Positions 27,035 to 36,461 are shown, counted from the first letter of the stretch. The stretch: DNA of 64,000 bases from Hydrogenophilaceae bacterium (GCA_013389015.1 JACAEE010000089.1:21160-85159), one strand, 5' to 3'. Program-made: numbers and translations. Notes: generated by a model not told the origin, from the letters alone.

Positions 27035-27625
27035 ATGCAAACAGCTAAACGGGGCGGGGTGGCGAAGGAAGCGGCGCAGCGCTGCTATGTCGGGCTCGGC
27101 GCCAATCTGCCGCACCAGGGCCTTGCCGGGGTTGCGCTCCTGGAAGCGGCCATCGGCGCGCTCGTGGAGGAAGGCGTCGCGATCTGCGCGGTTTCGAGCG
27201 CGTGGCGAAGCCCGCCTTGGCCCCCGGGGGCGGAGACCGAAGGCCAGCCCGATTACTTGAACGCCGTGGTTGAGACGGCGGCCGGCGCTCTCGACCCCGC
27301 CGCGCTGCTTGATCGGCTCTTGGCGGTGGAGCGGCGGTTCGGGCGCGAGCGGCGGGCCCGCTGGGCCGCGCGCACGCTCGATCTCGACATCATCGATTTC
27401 GCCGGCGCCACGGTCTCCCGGCCTGGGCTGACGCTGCCCCATCCGCGGGCCCACGAGCGGGCTTTCGTTCTCGCCCCGCTCTGCGAACTGGCGCCGGACT
27501 GGCGCCACCCCCGGCTCGGCGAGACGGCTAGGGCGCTGCTGGCGCGCCTGCCGGATCAGGGCGTGGAGCGGGTGGCCGCTCTGCGGTTTCGCGATTGCGA
27601 AGGCGGGGCGAGCCGCATATCTTGA
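27035..27625 (+). CDS. folK: 2-amino-4-hydroxy-6-hydroxymethyldihydropteridine pyrophosphokinase
   Basis: 196 residues. It transfers pyrophosphate from ATP to the pterin in folate synthesis. Signature motifs are CYVGLGANLPHQGLAG, SSAWRSPPW, QPDYLNAVVE, LLAVERRFGRERRARWAART with LDLDIIDF (metal-binding Asp pair), and LPHPRAHERAFVLAPLCEL. The ATG at 27035 gives a 15-residue lead before the first strand. rpoZ follows after 39 bp. Confidence 0.95.
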   Translation: MQTAKRGGVAKEAAQRCYVGLGANLPHQGLAGVALLEAAIGALVEEGVAICAVSSAWRSPPWPPGAETEGQPDYLNAVVETAAGALDPAALLDRLLAVERRFGRERRARWAARTLDLDIIDFAGATVSRPGLTLPHPRAHERAFVLAPLCELAPDWRHPRLGETARALLARLPDQGVERVAALRFRDCEGGASRIS

Positions 27626-27664
27626 TCGTTTAGCTCATCGCTTCGTGCAACCTGAGGATAAGTC

Positions 27665-28015
27665 TTGGCCCGCGTCACCGTTGAAGATTGCGTCGAAAAG
27701 GTCCCCAACCGTTTCGCCCTGGTGCTGCTGGCGGCGCATCGGGCGCGGGGAATCACCTCCGGCGCGGCGCCGCTGGTGGAGGTCGACCGGGACAAGCCGC
27801 CGGTCCTGGCGCTGCGCGAGATCGCCGATGGGGCGCTTGCCCCCGAGGACGTGCGCGACAGCCTGGTGCTGCAGTTCCAGGATGTGCAGCCCGCCGCCCG
27901 CGCCGAGGACGAGCAGGACCAGCTGGCGTTGGCCGCGCCGGTGGAGACCAGCGAAGAGGACGTCATCCGCGCGCTGCAGGCGGAAGCCGAGGCCCAGCGC
28001 GACGAGCGCTATTAA
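27665..28015 (+). CDS. rpoZ: RNA polymerase omega subunit
   Basis: 116 residues from TTG at 27665, with a GAGGA Shine-Dalgarno 6 bases upstream; no in-frame ATG fits. It starts [20 protein letters not shown], the omega signature, followed by [11 protein letters not shown] and a long acidic C-terminal part. Omega stabilises the beta' subunit and in proteobacteria forms part of a ppGpp site on RNA polymerase. It lies 3 bp before the ppGpp synthetase/hydrolase gene, the usual conserved pairing. Confidence 0.96.
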   Translation: MARVTVEDCVEKVPNRFALVLLAAHRARGITSGAAPLVEVDRDKPPVLALREIADGALAPEDVRDSLVLQFQDVQPAARAEDEQDQLALAAPVETSEEDVIRALQAEAEAQRDERY

Positions 28016-28018
28016 GCC

Positions 28019-30271
28019 ATGGACGGCGGCGCCCCAGCCGCTCAAACGCCCAGCGCCGCCTTCCCGCCTCCGGACGGCGCGCCCTCGGGGCCTGCGCCCG
28101 CCGTCGGGCGCGCGAAGATTCTGCGCCAGTTCGAACTTGTGGAGCGGGTGCGGGCCTATGATCCGCAGGCGGATGAAGCGCTGATCAACCGCGCTTATGT
28201 GTTCGCCACGGCGATGCACGGCAGCCAGCGGCGCCATTCGGGCGATCCCTATTTCGCCCATCCGATCCAGGTCGCGGGCATTCTCACCGAGTACAAGCTC
28301 GACACCCAGACGATCGTGGCCGGCCTGCTGCACGATACGTTGGAGGACACCGTCGCCACGCCCGAACAGATCGAGGGCGCGTTCGGCCCTCAGATACTGG
28401 CGCTCGTCGAAGGTGTGACGAAGCTCTCCAAGCTCGAAGAGCTGGCGGAGAACGAGCGCCAGGCGGGCAGCCTCCAGAAATTCATCCTGGCGATGGCCAA
28501 GGACGTGCGCGTGCTCCTGGTGAAGCTGGCGGACCGGCTGCACAACATGCGCACGATCCAGCATGTGCCCACGGCGGCCAAGCGCCGGCGGATCGCGCTG
28601 GAGACGCTGGAGATCTACGCGCCGCTCGCGCGCCGCATCGGCATGGAGAAGATGGCGGCGGAGCTCGAGGATCTCTCGTTCCCCGAGGCGTTTCCCGATG
28701 CGGCCGCGGCGATCCAGCGGCGGCTTGAGACGCTGCGCGCCGACAAGGGCAAGAGCCTCTCGCTCATCTCCGAACGCATCTATGAGATGCTGCAGAACGC
28801 GGGCCTGGAGGCGCGGGTCTTCGGCCGCGAAAAGCAGCCCTATTCGATCTGGCGCAAGATGCAGCGCAAGAATGTGGGGCTGGCCGATCTCGCCGACATC
28901 CACGCGTTCCGGGTGATCGTGAAGGACGCTGACGAGTGCTACCGCGCGCTCGGTCTCATCCATCGCGCCTGGCGCTGCGTGCCGGAAGCGCTGGAAGACT
29001 ACATCTCCAATCCCAAGCCCAACGGCTACCGCTCGATCCACACGATCGTGATCGGGCCGGGCAATGCGCGGGTGGAGATTCAGATTCGCTCCGACGAGAT
29101 GGATCAGCTCGCCGAAGCGGGCGTGGCCGCGCACTGGCGCTACAAGAACAACGCCTACGGCTTCGACGCCGAGCAGGCGGCCTCGATGGGGCTCGATCCG
29201 CGCGAGACGGTGCGCTCGCTCCTGGAGATCGCCGAGCACGGCGGCGATCCCGAGGAGTTCATGGAGCACGCCAAGCTCGATCTCTATCAGGATCACGTCT
29301 TCACGTTCACGCCCAAGGGCGCGCTGATCGATCTGCCGCAGGGCGCGACGCCGCTCGATTTCGCCTACGCCGTCCACTCGCATATCGGCGACACCTGCAT
29401 CGGCGCGGTCATCAACGGCGAGGAGCGGCCGCTGCGCACGCAGCTGCGCAACGGCGACGTCGTCGAGATCGTGTGCGGGGACGATCCCGCCCCGGTGCCC
29501 GGCTGGGAATCGCTGACCAAGACGGGCCGCGCGAAGTCGCATCAGCGCCGCCTCGAGCGGATCGCGCGGCGCGAGGAATTCATGAAGCTCGGGCGCGAGC
29601 TGGTCGCGCACGCGCTGCACCGCTATGGCCGCGACCTGGCCGAGACCTCGCTCGACGACACCGCCAAGCGCCTGGGCGAAGACAGCGTCGAGGACCTCTT
29701 CATCGCCGTCGGCGAAGGCTCGATCAAATCCTCGGCGGTGGCCTCAGCCGCGTTCCCGCAGCTGGCCGAGCGCATCAAGAAGGACGAAGAGCGCAAGCCC
29801 ATGGAGGAGCGCAAGGCGCGCCTCTATGTGCGCGGCTCGGGATTGACGCCTGGCGTGAGCCTGCATTTCGGCGAGTGCTGCTCGCCGATCCCGGGCGACC
29901 GCATCGTCGGGGTGCAGGAGCCGGGCCGCGGCGTGATCGTGCACACGATCGACTGCGAGACGCTGGCCGCGCACGAAGACGCGCAGGACTGGATCGATCT
30001 CGGCTGGACGGAAGCCGCGCTCGATCATGCGCTGGCGACGGGCCGGATCGAGGCGACGGTGGAGAACGGGCGCGGCGTGCTCGCCAATCTCTGCATGATC
30101 ATCGCCGAGAACGAGGGCAACATCCTCAACATTCGCACCAAGCGGCGCAGCGCCGACTTCTTCGACCTCGTGTTCGACATCGAAGTCACTGACGCCAAGC
30201 ACCTCACCAACATCCTCGCCGCGATGCGCACCAGCCGCGCCGTGCGCGGGGCGGAGCGGGTGCGGGGGTGA
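28019..30271 (+). CDS. rsh: Bifunctional (p)ppGpp synthetase/hydrolase (RSH)
   Basis: 750 residues. The HD hydrolase domain has RRHSGDPYFAHPIQVAGIL and GLLHDTLEDT, so the hydrolase is probably active. The synthetase domain has RLHNMRTIQHVP, DIHAFRVIVKD, NPKPNGYRSIHT and VEIQIRSDEMDQLAEAG. The TGS domain starts near VFTFTPKGALIDLPQGATPL with DFAYAVHSHIGD. A zinc-finger-like region holds HFGECCSPIPGD, and a C-terminal ACT domain starts near RIEATVENGRGVL. Alphaproteobacteria usually have one such enzyme, called Rsh or SpoT. It follows rpoZ by 3 bp, and the TIR gene is 58 bp downstream. Confidence 0.97.
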   Translation: MDGGAPAAQTPSAAFPPPDGAPSGPAPAVGRAKILRQFELVERVRAYDPQADEALINRAYVFATAMHGSQRRHSGDPYFAHPIQVAGILTEYKLDTQTIVAGLLHDTLEDTVATPEQIEGAFGPQILALVEGVTKLSKLEELAENERQAGSLQKFILAMAKDVRVLLVKLADRLHNMRTIQHVPTAAKRRRIALETLEIYAPLARRIGMEKMAAELEDLSFPEAFPDAAAAIQRRLETLRADKGKSLSLISERIYEMLQNAGLEARVFGREKQPYSIWRKMQRKNVGLADLADIHAFRVIVKDADECYRALGLIHRAWRCVPEALEDYISNPKPNGYRSIHTIVIGPGNARVEIQIRSDEMDQLAEAGVAAHWRYKNNAYGFDAEQAASMGLDPRETVRSLLEIAEHGGDPEEFMEHAKLDLYQDHVFTFTPKGALIDLPQGATPLDFAYAVHSHIGDTCIGAVINGEERPLRTQLRNGDVVEIVCGDDPAPVPGWESLTKTGRAKSHQRRLERIARREEFMKLGRELVAHALHRYGRDLAETSLDDTAKRLGEDSVEDLFIAVGEGSIKSSAVASAAFPQLAERIKKDEERKPMEERKARLYVRGSGLTPGVSLHFGECCSPIPGDRIVGVQEPGRGVIVHTIDCETLAAHEDAQDWIDLGWTEAALDHALATGRIEATVENGRGVLANLCMIIAENEGNILNIRTKRRSADFFDLVFDIEVTDAKHLTNILAAMRTSRAVRGAERVRG

Positions 30272-30329
30272 GCGTGGGGACGTTGCGCGCGTGCGCTGGG
30301 CGCCGGAGAATGGCGCGGCGAGGCGCGCG

Positions 30330-31679
30330 ATGGCGGAGCGGTACCGCGCATTCCTGAGCTATCGGTCGAGCGACAAGGCGCTCGCGTCGCGGATCTTCGA
30401 TCGGCTCGAGCGTTGGCGCACGCCGCGCGGCCTCGTCGGCCAGGCGGGACGCTTCGGCCCGATTCCGCCGCGCGCAGGCCCGATCTGCCGGGACCGAGAG
30501 GAATTCCCGACCGCGGCCTATGTCGACACGGTCATCGCCGAGAAGATCGCGGCCTCGCGCCATCTCATCGTGTTGTGCACGCCGGCGGCGGCGGAAGCCG
30601 ATAGCTGGGTCGCGCGGGAGATCGAGTTGTTCCGGAAGCTGCGTCCCAGCGGCGAGATCCACGCGATCATCGGCGCGGGGGCGCCGCCGGATTGCTTTCC
30701 CGCGCCCTTGTTGCGCCGCGACGCGCAGGGGCGCTTGCAGGCGCCGCTCGCGGCGGATTTGCGCAAAGAGGGCGATGGGCGGGAGCGCGCGATCGTCAAG
30801 CTGATCGCGGGCCTCATCGGCGCGGAATTCGACCTGTTATGGCGACGCGAGCAGCGGCGCCGGGCGCGAACGCTCGCTGCGTGGGCGGCGGCGCTTGCGG
30901 CGCTCGGCGCGGGCGGTTTCCTTTTCGTGCAATTGCAGGAGCGGCGCATCGAGACGCGGGAGCGCCAGATCGAAGCGCTGCAGCCGGAAGTCCAGGAGGC
31001 GAACTTCCGCCGGTTCTTCGAGGCCGCGATGCGGAAGGATCTTGATGCGGCCGGCGTCAATGACGGGCGGATTGATTACCGCATCGTGCTCAGCGCCGAT
31101 CTCAACGGCGACGGCCGGCTCGACTTCCTGGTCTACAATTCCTCCACCAATGTCTGCGGTTCAGGCGGGTGCTATATCGAGATCTATCTGTCGGCCGGCG
31201 AGGCCTACATTCCCGCAGGCTCGATGTTCGCGGCGACGAATGTGCGCACGCTCAACGAGCGCAGCAGCGGCCATTTGGGGCTGGTCGGGGAGAGATGGAG
31301 CAATCTCAGCGGGCACCCGCTGCATCATGTCTACGCCTATGACGCCGAAGCGGGCATGTATGGGGAAGCGGGGTATTGGTATTGCGAAGGCTTCAATTTT
31401 GAAGGCTGCGCCAATCCGCTGCGCTTCGAGCCGCTTGCGCCGGAGGCTGAGAGCGGACTCAGCGTGCGTCCGGGGGCTCAATGGATCGACGTGCCGGCGA
31501 GGCCTCCGCGCGAGGCGGCGGCGGTGGCGCGGCCGACGCCGGAGGCGCCGATGCTCATCGGCGTCGATCGCGACGCCGATCTCTATGTCGCGCTGACGGG
31601 GCGCAGCGTCAGCGGCGGCGTCCTCGACGAGACGTTCGGCTTCGTCAGCGGCGCCGACGTCGTCGCCGCTGCGCCCTAA
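30330..31679 (+). CDS. Membrane-anchored TIR-domain protein with calcium-loop periplasmic domain
   Basis: 449 residues from the ATG at 30330; a GTG at 30291 would add 13 residues. The TIR domain (about 4-115) has YRAFLSYRSSDKALASRIFD, PICRDREEFPTA and SWVAREIELFRKL, where Glu97 aligns with the catalytic Glu of NAD-cleaving TIRs. One membrane helix follows (about 182-201, AWAAALAALGAGGFLFVQL), then a short coil and an outside domain. That domain has DLNGDGRLDFLVY (residues 257-269), a full Asp-x-Asn-x-Asp-Gly-x-x-Asp metal loop, and CGSGGC (276-281), a possible disulfide. The C-terminus is Pro/Ala-rich. It lies 58 bp after rsh on the same strand. Signalling or defence is possible; neither is shown. 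Confidence 0.8.
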   Translation: MAERYRAFLSYRSSDKALASRIFDRLERWRTPRGLVGQAGRFGPIPPRAGPICRDREEFPTAAYVDTVIAEKIAASRHLIVLCTPAAAEADSWVAREIELFRKLRPSGEIHAIIGAGAPPDCFPAPLLRRDAQGRLQAPLAADLRKEGDGRERAIVKLIAGLIGAEFDLLWRREQRRRARTLAAWAAALAALGAGGFLFVQLQERRIETRERQIEALQPEVQEANFRRFFEAAMRKDLDAAGVNDGRIDYRIVLSADLNGDGRLDFLVYNSSTNVCGSGGCYIEIYLSAGEAYIPAGSMFAATNVRTLNERSSGHLGLVGERWSNLSGHPLHHVYAYDAEAGMYGEAGYWYCEGFNFEGCANPLRFEPLAPEAESGLSVRPGAQWIDVPARPPREAAAVARPTPEAPMLIGVDRDADLYVALTGRSVSGGVLDETFGFVSGADVVAAAP

Positions 31680-33016
31680 GCGGGCGATTCCGCCGGCGCA
31701 GCGACGGCGCCGCGCGCCTTCACAAGCGGGGGCGGGCGGCCATAGGTTCCCCAACGCCAAAGCCATTCGAACGGGCCCATGCGGAAGAGGCTCAGCCAAA
31801 GCAGGCTGAAGACGATGTTGAACGTCCACATCGCGGCGACGACGAGATAGAGCTCGGCGCGGGAGAGCGCGCCGAAATAGCCCATGCCGATGAAGAAGAT
31901 CGCGGCCATGATCGAGTGGGCGAGATAGTTGGAGAGCGCCATGCGCCCGACGCTGCCGACGCCTGCGCGAATCCAGGAAAGCCACGGCGCCTTGCAGATC
32001 AGCAGGAAGACGCCCAGCCATCCCAGCGCCAGACTGACGCGTCCGAGATCATAAGTGCGCATGGCGTCGAAGAAGCCATGGATGGTGAAGCCGCTGGCGA
32101 TGATCGTCTGCGTCTCCATCAGGTTCACCGGCACGCCGATTCCGAACCCGGCGACGGCGAGCGCGAGCGTCGCGCGCAGCGACCAGCGACCCTGCAGTAG
32201 GCCAAGCCGATACGCGATCATGCCCAGCAGCATCGCGGCCAGCGGATCGAGCACGTTGAACGTGGCGAAGAAGCCGATCGGCGTGCCGAATATCTTGCCG
32301 AAATTGTGGCCCGCCATGGCGGGCCAGCCGCCTTTGGCGGTCTCGATCGCTTCCTTGTTCTGCTCCTCGTTGGGCTGGAAAAAGGCGATGGCTTCCGGGA
32401 ATTCGCGCAGCGAGGTTTGCTGCTCTTCGGTCAGCGTCTCGCCCGCAGTGCGCGCGGCGACCGCCTTGTCATACTCGGCCTGCATCACCACGAATTTCTC
32501 GCCGCCGCCGAGATTGAACAGCGTGGTCATCAACATGATCGCCACCGCCCAGATGATCAGGCCGCGCAGCTTCGCCTTCCAGAACAGGAGGAGGAAGATG
32601 CCGGCGACGGCGTAGGCGAAGAGGATGTCGCCGAACCAGAGAAACACGACGATGTCGATCAGGCCGAAGAGCATCAGATAGGCCAGGCGGCGCATGTAGA
32701 TCTTGGCGGCGCTGAGGCCGGGCGCGCGCGTCTCCAGGCGCTCGAGCAAGAGGATGAAGCCCGCGCCGAACAGCATCGAGAACAGCGTCCGCATCGAGCC
32801 TTCGAAAAAGGTGTGGGTGATGAACCAGGCGGTGAAGTCGGCCTCGCTCGGGGGGCCGGCGTAGGCGGGGTTGAAATAGGCGCCGAAGGGCTGGCCCATG
32901 ACGACGATGTTCATGAGCAGGATGCCGAACAGCGCGAATCCCCGCACGACGTCCAGGGTTTCAATGCGCTCGCCCCGCGCGATCGGGGCCGGCGTCGGCG
33001 TGTCAGCACCTGTCAT
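31676..33016 (-). CDS. DUF418 family multi-pass membrane protein
   Basis: 446 residues from the ATG at 33016, which has GGAGGGG 6 bases upstream. The frame stays open far upstream but only as antisense of the ABC gene. It begins RIETLDVVRGFALFGILLMN, the DUF418/acyltransferase_3-like first helix, with about ten further hydrophobic segments. The signature end includes GRMALSNYLAHSIMAAIFF and GPFEWLWRWGTYGRPPPL. Members have no firmly assigned role. It overlaps the convergent TIR gene by 4 bp. Confidence 0.88.
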   Translation of the reverse strand: MTGADTPTPAPIARGERIETLDVVRGFALFGILLMNIVVMGQPFGAYFNPAYAGPPSEADFTAWFITHTFFEGSMRTLFSMLFGAGFILLLERLETRAPGLSAAKIYMRRLAYLMLFGLIDIVVFLWFGDILFAYAVAGIFLLLFWKAKLRGLIIWAVAIMLMTTLFNLGGGEKFVVMQAEYDKAVAARTAGETLTEEQQTSLREFPEAIAFFQPNEEQNKEAIETAKGGWPAMAGHNFGKIFGTPIGFFATFNVLDPLAAMLLGMIAYRLGLLQGRWSLRATLALAVAGFGIGVPVNLMETQTIIASGFTIHGFFDAMRTYDLGRVSLALGWLGVFLLICKAPWLSWIRAGVGSVGRMALSNYLAHSIMAAIFFIGMGYFGALSRAELYLVVAAMWTFNIVFSLLWLSLFRMGPFEWLWRWGTYGRPPPLVKARGAVAAPAESPA

Positions 33017-33157
33017 GATAGTCCCCTCCGTCGACGCGCCACGGATGTCTAGAACAAATCGGCGGGCGCCGAAACAGCTTCCGCACGCCGAGGCTGGCGG
33101 CGGGGCGCGCGGGCGCCTACGTTCCCCCCACACGACAAGGAACGCGCCGCGCGACTG

Positions 33158-34105
33158 ATGACTGCGATCATAACCATCCGCAACCTGAACAAGGTCTATG
33201 CCGGCGGCCTGAAGGCGCTCAGCGACGTGAATCTCGACATCCGCGCGGGCGAGATCTTCGCGCTGCTCGGGCCCAACGGCGCGGGCAAGACGACGCTGAT
33301 CGGCGCGGTGTGCGGGCTGGTGAACCCGACGTCCGGGACCATCGTTGCGGACGGGCATGACGTCATCCGCGATTTCCGCGCGGCGCGGGCGAAAATCGGC
33401 CTGGTGCCGCAGGAGCTCTCCACCGATGCGTTCGAGACGGTGTGGGCGACGGTGAATTTCAGCCGGGGGCTCTTCGGCAAACCGCCGAACAAGCCGTTCG
33501 TGGAGAAGGTGCTGCGCGATCTGTCGCTCTGGGACAAGAAGGACGCGAAGATCATGACGCTCTCGGGCGGCATGAAGCGCCGCGTGATGATCGCCAAGGC
33601 GCTCTCGCATGAACCGAAGATCCTCTTCCTCGATGAGCCGACCGCGGGCGTGGACGTCGAATTGCGGCAGGACATGTGGGAGATGGTTCGCCAGCTGCGG
33701 GAGAACGGCGTCACCATCATCCTCACCACCCACTATATCGAGGAGGCCGAGGACATGGCCGACCGCGTGGGCGTCATCAACAAGGGCGAGCTCATCCTGG
33801 TGGAAGAGAAGACCGCGCTCATGAAGAAGCTCGGCAAGAAGCAGCTCGTCGTGCATCTGCGCGCGCCGCTGCAAGGCATTCCTGCGGCGCTCTCCCCGTT
33901 CAAGCTCGAACTCAACAATGGCGGGGGCGAGATCGTCTATTCGTTCGATACGAAGGCGGAGGAGACCGGCATTCCCGAACTCCTGACCGCGCTCGGCGCC
34001 GCCGGCGTCGATTATAAGGATCTCCATACGGACCAGTCGTCGCTGGAGGAGATCTTCGTCAGCCTGGTGCACGGCGAGGGGCGCGCCAATGGGAGGCCCG
34101 CATGA
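33158..34105 (+). CDS. ABC-2 type transporter, ATP-binding subunit
   Basis: 315 residues. Walker A is GPNGAGKTT, the signature [14 protein letters not shown], Walker [15 protein letters not shown] and the switch His [13 protein letters not shown]. An 80-residue C-terminal extension (from [12 protein letters not shown]) is typical of NodI/CcmA-like exporters. It works with the permease two genes downstream (34719-35480). The stop overlaps the next ATG by 4 bp, and that gene in turn overlaps the permease by 4 bp, so all three are translationally coupled. Confidence 0.93.
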   Translation: MTAIITIRNLNKVYAGGLKALSDVNLDIRAGEIFALLGPNGAGKTTLIGAVCGLVNPTSGTIVADGHDVIRDFRAARAKIGLVPQELSTDAFETVWATVNFSRGLFGKPPNKPFVEKVLRDLSLWDKKDAKIMTLSGGMKRRVMIAKALSHEPKILFLDEPTAGVDVELRQDMWEMVRQLRENGVTIILTTHYIEEAEDMADRVGVINKGELILVEEKTALMKKLGKKQLVVHLRAPLQGIPAALSPFKLELNNGGGEIVYSFDTKAEETGIPELLTALGAAGVDYKDLHTDQSSLEEIFVSLVHGEGRANGRPA

Positions 34106-34722
34106 GGCCGCCGCCGCGGATCGAGTTCTTCTTCGATTGCTCGAGCCCATGGACCTATCTCGCGTTCCACAATATCCAGCCGCTCGCGCGCGAGCTGGGC
34201 GCGGAGATCGTGTGGCGCCCGATCCTGGTGGGCGGCATCTTCAACGCCGCCAATCCAAGCGTCTATGCGTCGCGCGAGGCGCCCGTGCCGGCCAAGGCCC
34301 GCTATGCGGGCAAGGATCTGCAGGACTGGGCGCGCCTCGCCGGGCTCAAAATCAAGATGCCGCCGAGCATCTTTCCGGTGAACAGCGTCAAGGCGATGCG
34401 CGGCTGCCTGTGGCTGGCGCCGCAGGGCAAGCTCGTTCCGTTCGCGACCGCTGTGTTCGAGGCCTATTGGGGCGATGATCGCGACATCGCGCAGGACGAC
34501 GTGCTGGCCGATCTCTGCCGGGCGAATGCGATCGAGCCGGCGGAATTCTTCGCGGCGATCGCCGACCCTGCGATCAAGGCGGCGCTGAAAGCCAACACCG
34601 ACGAGGCGATGGCGCGCGGCGCCTTCGGCTCGCCCACCATGTATCTCGACGGCGACGACATGTATTTCGGCAATGACCGGCTGCCGCTCCTGCGCGCGGC
34701 GATCCTGCGGAGGGGCGCATGA
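34102..34722 (+). CDS. 2-hydroxychromene-2-carboxylate isomerase-like (DsbA-fold) protein
   Basis: 206 residues. A DsbA/kappa-GST thioredoxin fold starts [20 protein letters not shown], where the SSPW segment with a preceding Cys replaces a CxxC. It has the [16 protein letters not shown] helix and the cis-Pro strand [20 protein letters not shown]. Known members isomerise an aromatic-degradation intermediate using glutathione. Here it is embedded by 4-bp overlaps between an ABC ATPase and its permease and no aromatic pathway is nearby, so the true substrate is open. Confidence 0.88.
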   Translation: MRPPPRIEFFFDCSSPWTYLAFHNIQPLARELGAEIVWRPILVGGIFNAANPSVYASREAPVPAKARYAGKDLQDWARLAGLKIKMPPSIFPVNSVKAMRGCLWLAPQGKLVPFATAVFEAYWGDDRDIAQDDVLADLCRANAIEPAEFFAAIADPAIKAALKANTDEAMARGAFGSPTMYLDGDDMYFGNDRLPLLRAAILRRGA

Positions 34723-35480
34723 ACGTTCATGCGATCCGGGCGATCTATCAGTTCGAAATGGCGCGTTGGTTCCGCACCGCGATGCAGTCGATCCTGTCGC
34801 CGGTGCTGTCGACCTCGCTCTATTTCATCGTGTTCGGCGCCGCGATCGGCTCGCGGATCGATCAGATCGACGGCGTGGACTACGCCGCGTTCATCATTCC
34901 CGGCCTGATCATGCTTTCGATCCTAACCGAGAGCATCTCCAACGCCTCGTTCGGAATCTATTTCCCCAAGTTCTCCGGCACGATCTACGAAGTGCTGTCG
35001 GCGCCGGTCTCGTTCGTGGAGGTGACGGCCGGCTATGTCGGCGCGGCGGCGTCGAAGTCGATCCTGCTCGGGCTCATCATTCTCGTGACGGCGCGGTTCT
35101 TTGTGGACTATCCCGTCTACAATTGGCCGCTCGTGATCCTGTTCCTGGCGCTGACGTCGGTGGCGTTCTCCCTCTTCGGCTTCATCATCGGGGTGTGGGC
35201 GGACGGGTTCGAGAAGCTGCAGATCATCCCGATGCTGGTGGTGATGCCGCTGACGTTTCTGGGCGGCAGCTTCTATTCGATCTCGATGCTGCCGGAGTTC
35301 TGGCGGCAGGTCTCGTGGTTCAATCCGGTGGTCTATCTCGTCAGCGGGTTCCGCTGGGCGTTTTTCGGCGACGCCGAGGTGCATATCGCGGTGAGCCTGG
35401 CCATGACGACGGGGTTCATGGCGGTGTGCCTCCTCCTCATCCGCTGGATGTTCATGACCGGCTACCGACTGAAGACGTGA
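34719..35480 (+). CDS. ABC-2 type transporter, permease subunit
   Basis: 253 residues with six predicted membrane segments, for example [38 protein letters not shown] and [20 protein letters not shown]. The ABC2_membrane signature is around [20 protein letters not shown] with [20 protein letters not shown]. It begins with a 4-bp overlap onto the isomerase-like gene. With the ATPase at 33158 it forms a complete exporter of the polysaccharide/drug type; the substrate is unknown. Confidence 0.93.
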   Translation: MNVHAIRAIYQFEMARWFRTAMQSILSPVLSTSLYFIVFGAAIGSRIDQIDGVDYAAFIIPGLIMLSILTESISNASFGIYFPKFSGTIYEVLSAPVSFVEVTAGYVGAAASKSILLGLIILVTARFFVDYPVYNWPLVILFLALTSVAFSLFGFIIGVWADGFEKLQIIPMLVVMPLTFLGGSFYSISMLPEFWRQVSWFNPVVYLVSGFRWAFFGDAEVHIAVSLAMTTGFMAVCLLLIRWMFMTGYRLKT

Positions 35481-35780
35481 GACGCTGTTCTGTTCCTTCT
35501 TCAGCGCATTACGACTGAGCCCGGGAAGATGGGCGGGCGTCCTTGCATTCGCGGCATGCGCATCCGGGTGCGGGATATCCTCGACATGCTCGCGGATGGC
35601 GCGACGCCGGAAGAGATACTGGCGGATTTTCCAGAGCTTGAGATGGACGACATCCGTGCAAGCCTGGCCTTCGCCGCCGCCCGGGTCGATCACCCGATCC
35701 TTTCCGCAGCAGAGCGAAGTTTCTCGTTGACCAACAATTGCCCGCGGTCTGTGCGGCTGGCTTGTCGCGCGGGGTCATGA
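35481..35780 (+). pseudogene. Decayed DUF433 antitoxin gene
   Basis: The frame codes LLQRITTEPGKMGGRPCIRG, then MRIRVRDILDMLADGATPEE and ILADFPELEMDDIRASLAFA, a clear DUF433 domain. The conserved N-terminal part lies upstream of the first ATG (35529). No ATG, GTG or TTG occurs in frame between the previous gene's stop and that ATG, so the natural start seems lost. At the other end the domain should stop near HPILSAA, but the frame reads on 20 residues into the toxin region. Starting at 35529 would remove the first conserved strand. Likely non-functional partner of the frameshifted gene that follows. Confidence 0.7.
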
Positions 35781-36042
35781 GGCCGAGCACGTGCGTCAGA
35801 TCGGCTTGCGAGACGCTGGGGACGAGTTGATCTGGCGGCGCGCGGTTGAGACTGGGGCGATCATTGCGACAAAGGACGAGGATTTCCGGGCCCGGCGCGC
35901 CGGCATCGCCGCGGTCCCTCAGGTTCTGTGGATTAGGTTCGGCAACGTTGCAAACCAGCGCCTGTTCTCTCGATTGGCCCCGCTTTGGTTGGATGCGGAG
36001 GCGTTGCTCAGCGCCGGCGAGGCGATCGTCGAACTCGTCTGA
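35714..36042 (+). pseudogene. Frameshifted DUF5615 (PIN-like) toxin gene
   Basis: One frame (from 35714) gives AKFLVDQQLPA, the typical toxin start without its Met. From 35749 the frame that is offset by one base gives LCGWLVARGHEAEHVRQIGL followed by RDAGDELIWRRAVETGAIIA and TKDEDF. Joining them needs one extra base near 35747, so a single-base deletion is inferred. The remaining open part from GTG 35791 lacks the first catalytic Asp (in FLVD) and should be inactive. Family partners of DUF433 form a toxin-antitoxin pair with Mut7-C/PIN-like acidic residues (VD, TKDEDF). Confidence 0.75.
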
Positions 36043-36360
36043 TCACACCCAGATCGTCCCGTCGGCCCAGCCGCGTTCGAGGTGCTCCAGGCTTGTCGCC
36101 TTGATCTGGAACTCGTCCTCGTGCGGATAATAGGCCCAGACGCCGGCGAGCCCCTTGCGGAGGCAAAAAGTGATCCCGTCGACGCCGGCGCTTCCGATCA
36201 CCAGCGCGCCGCGGGCCTCGTCGAGGCGGGCGTGCTCGCGCGGCAGGATGAGCCACGCTTGCGCTTTCTCGTCGAAGCGGCCTTCGGCGTAGCGCTTGAA
36301 GTACTCGGTCGAGGCCGGCCGCCAGGCGGCGCAGCGGGCGGCGGTGAGGCGCGTCGGCAT
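36043..36360 (-). CDS. Hypothetical protein, possibly SUKH-like
   Basis: 105 residues from the ATG at 36360; an ATG four codons earlier is possible. It contains [20 protein letters not shown] followed by [20 protein letters not shown] and [20 protein letters not shown], ending in GWADGTIWV. The pattern of a conserved Gly-x-x-Gly-Ile-x-Phe strand followed by a Trp-x-Tyr-x-Pro strand recalls SMI1/KNR4 (SUKH) domains, but I could not establish it. Single-domain and soluble. It converges on the decayed toxin gene with no gap. Confidence 0.55.
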   Translation of the reverse strand: MPTRLTAARCAAWRPASTEYFKRYAEGRFDEKAQAWLILPREHARLDEARGALVIGSAGVDGITFCLRKGLAGVWAYYPHEDEFQIKATSLEHLERGWADGTIWV

Positions 36361-36461
36361 GGGCGGTAGCAATCACGATCCGCGCGCGGCGTCCAATGCG
36401 TGCGCCAGCCTGGGGCGCCGCGCCGTTCGACCGAACCGCCGTGACGCGCTATCTCAGCGCC

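Noticed and set aside
33017..34150. Upstream extension of the DUF418 frame to 824 codons
   Set aside because: The extension runs antisense to the ABC ATPase gene, while ATG 33016 has a strong Shine-Dalgarno and begins the conserved domain.
35791..36042. Intact short toxin gene starting at GTG 35791
   Set aside because: It lacks the conserved first strand with the catalytic Asp, which is still readable just upstream in another frame, so a frameshifted gene explains it better.
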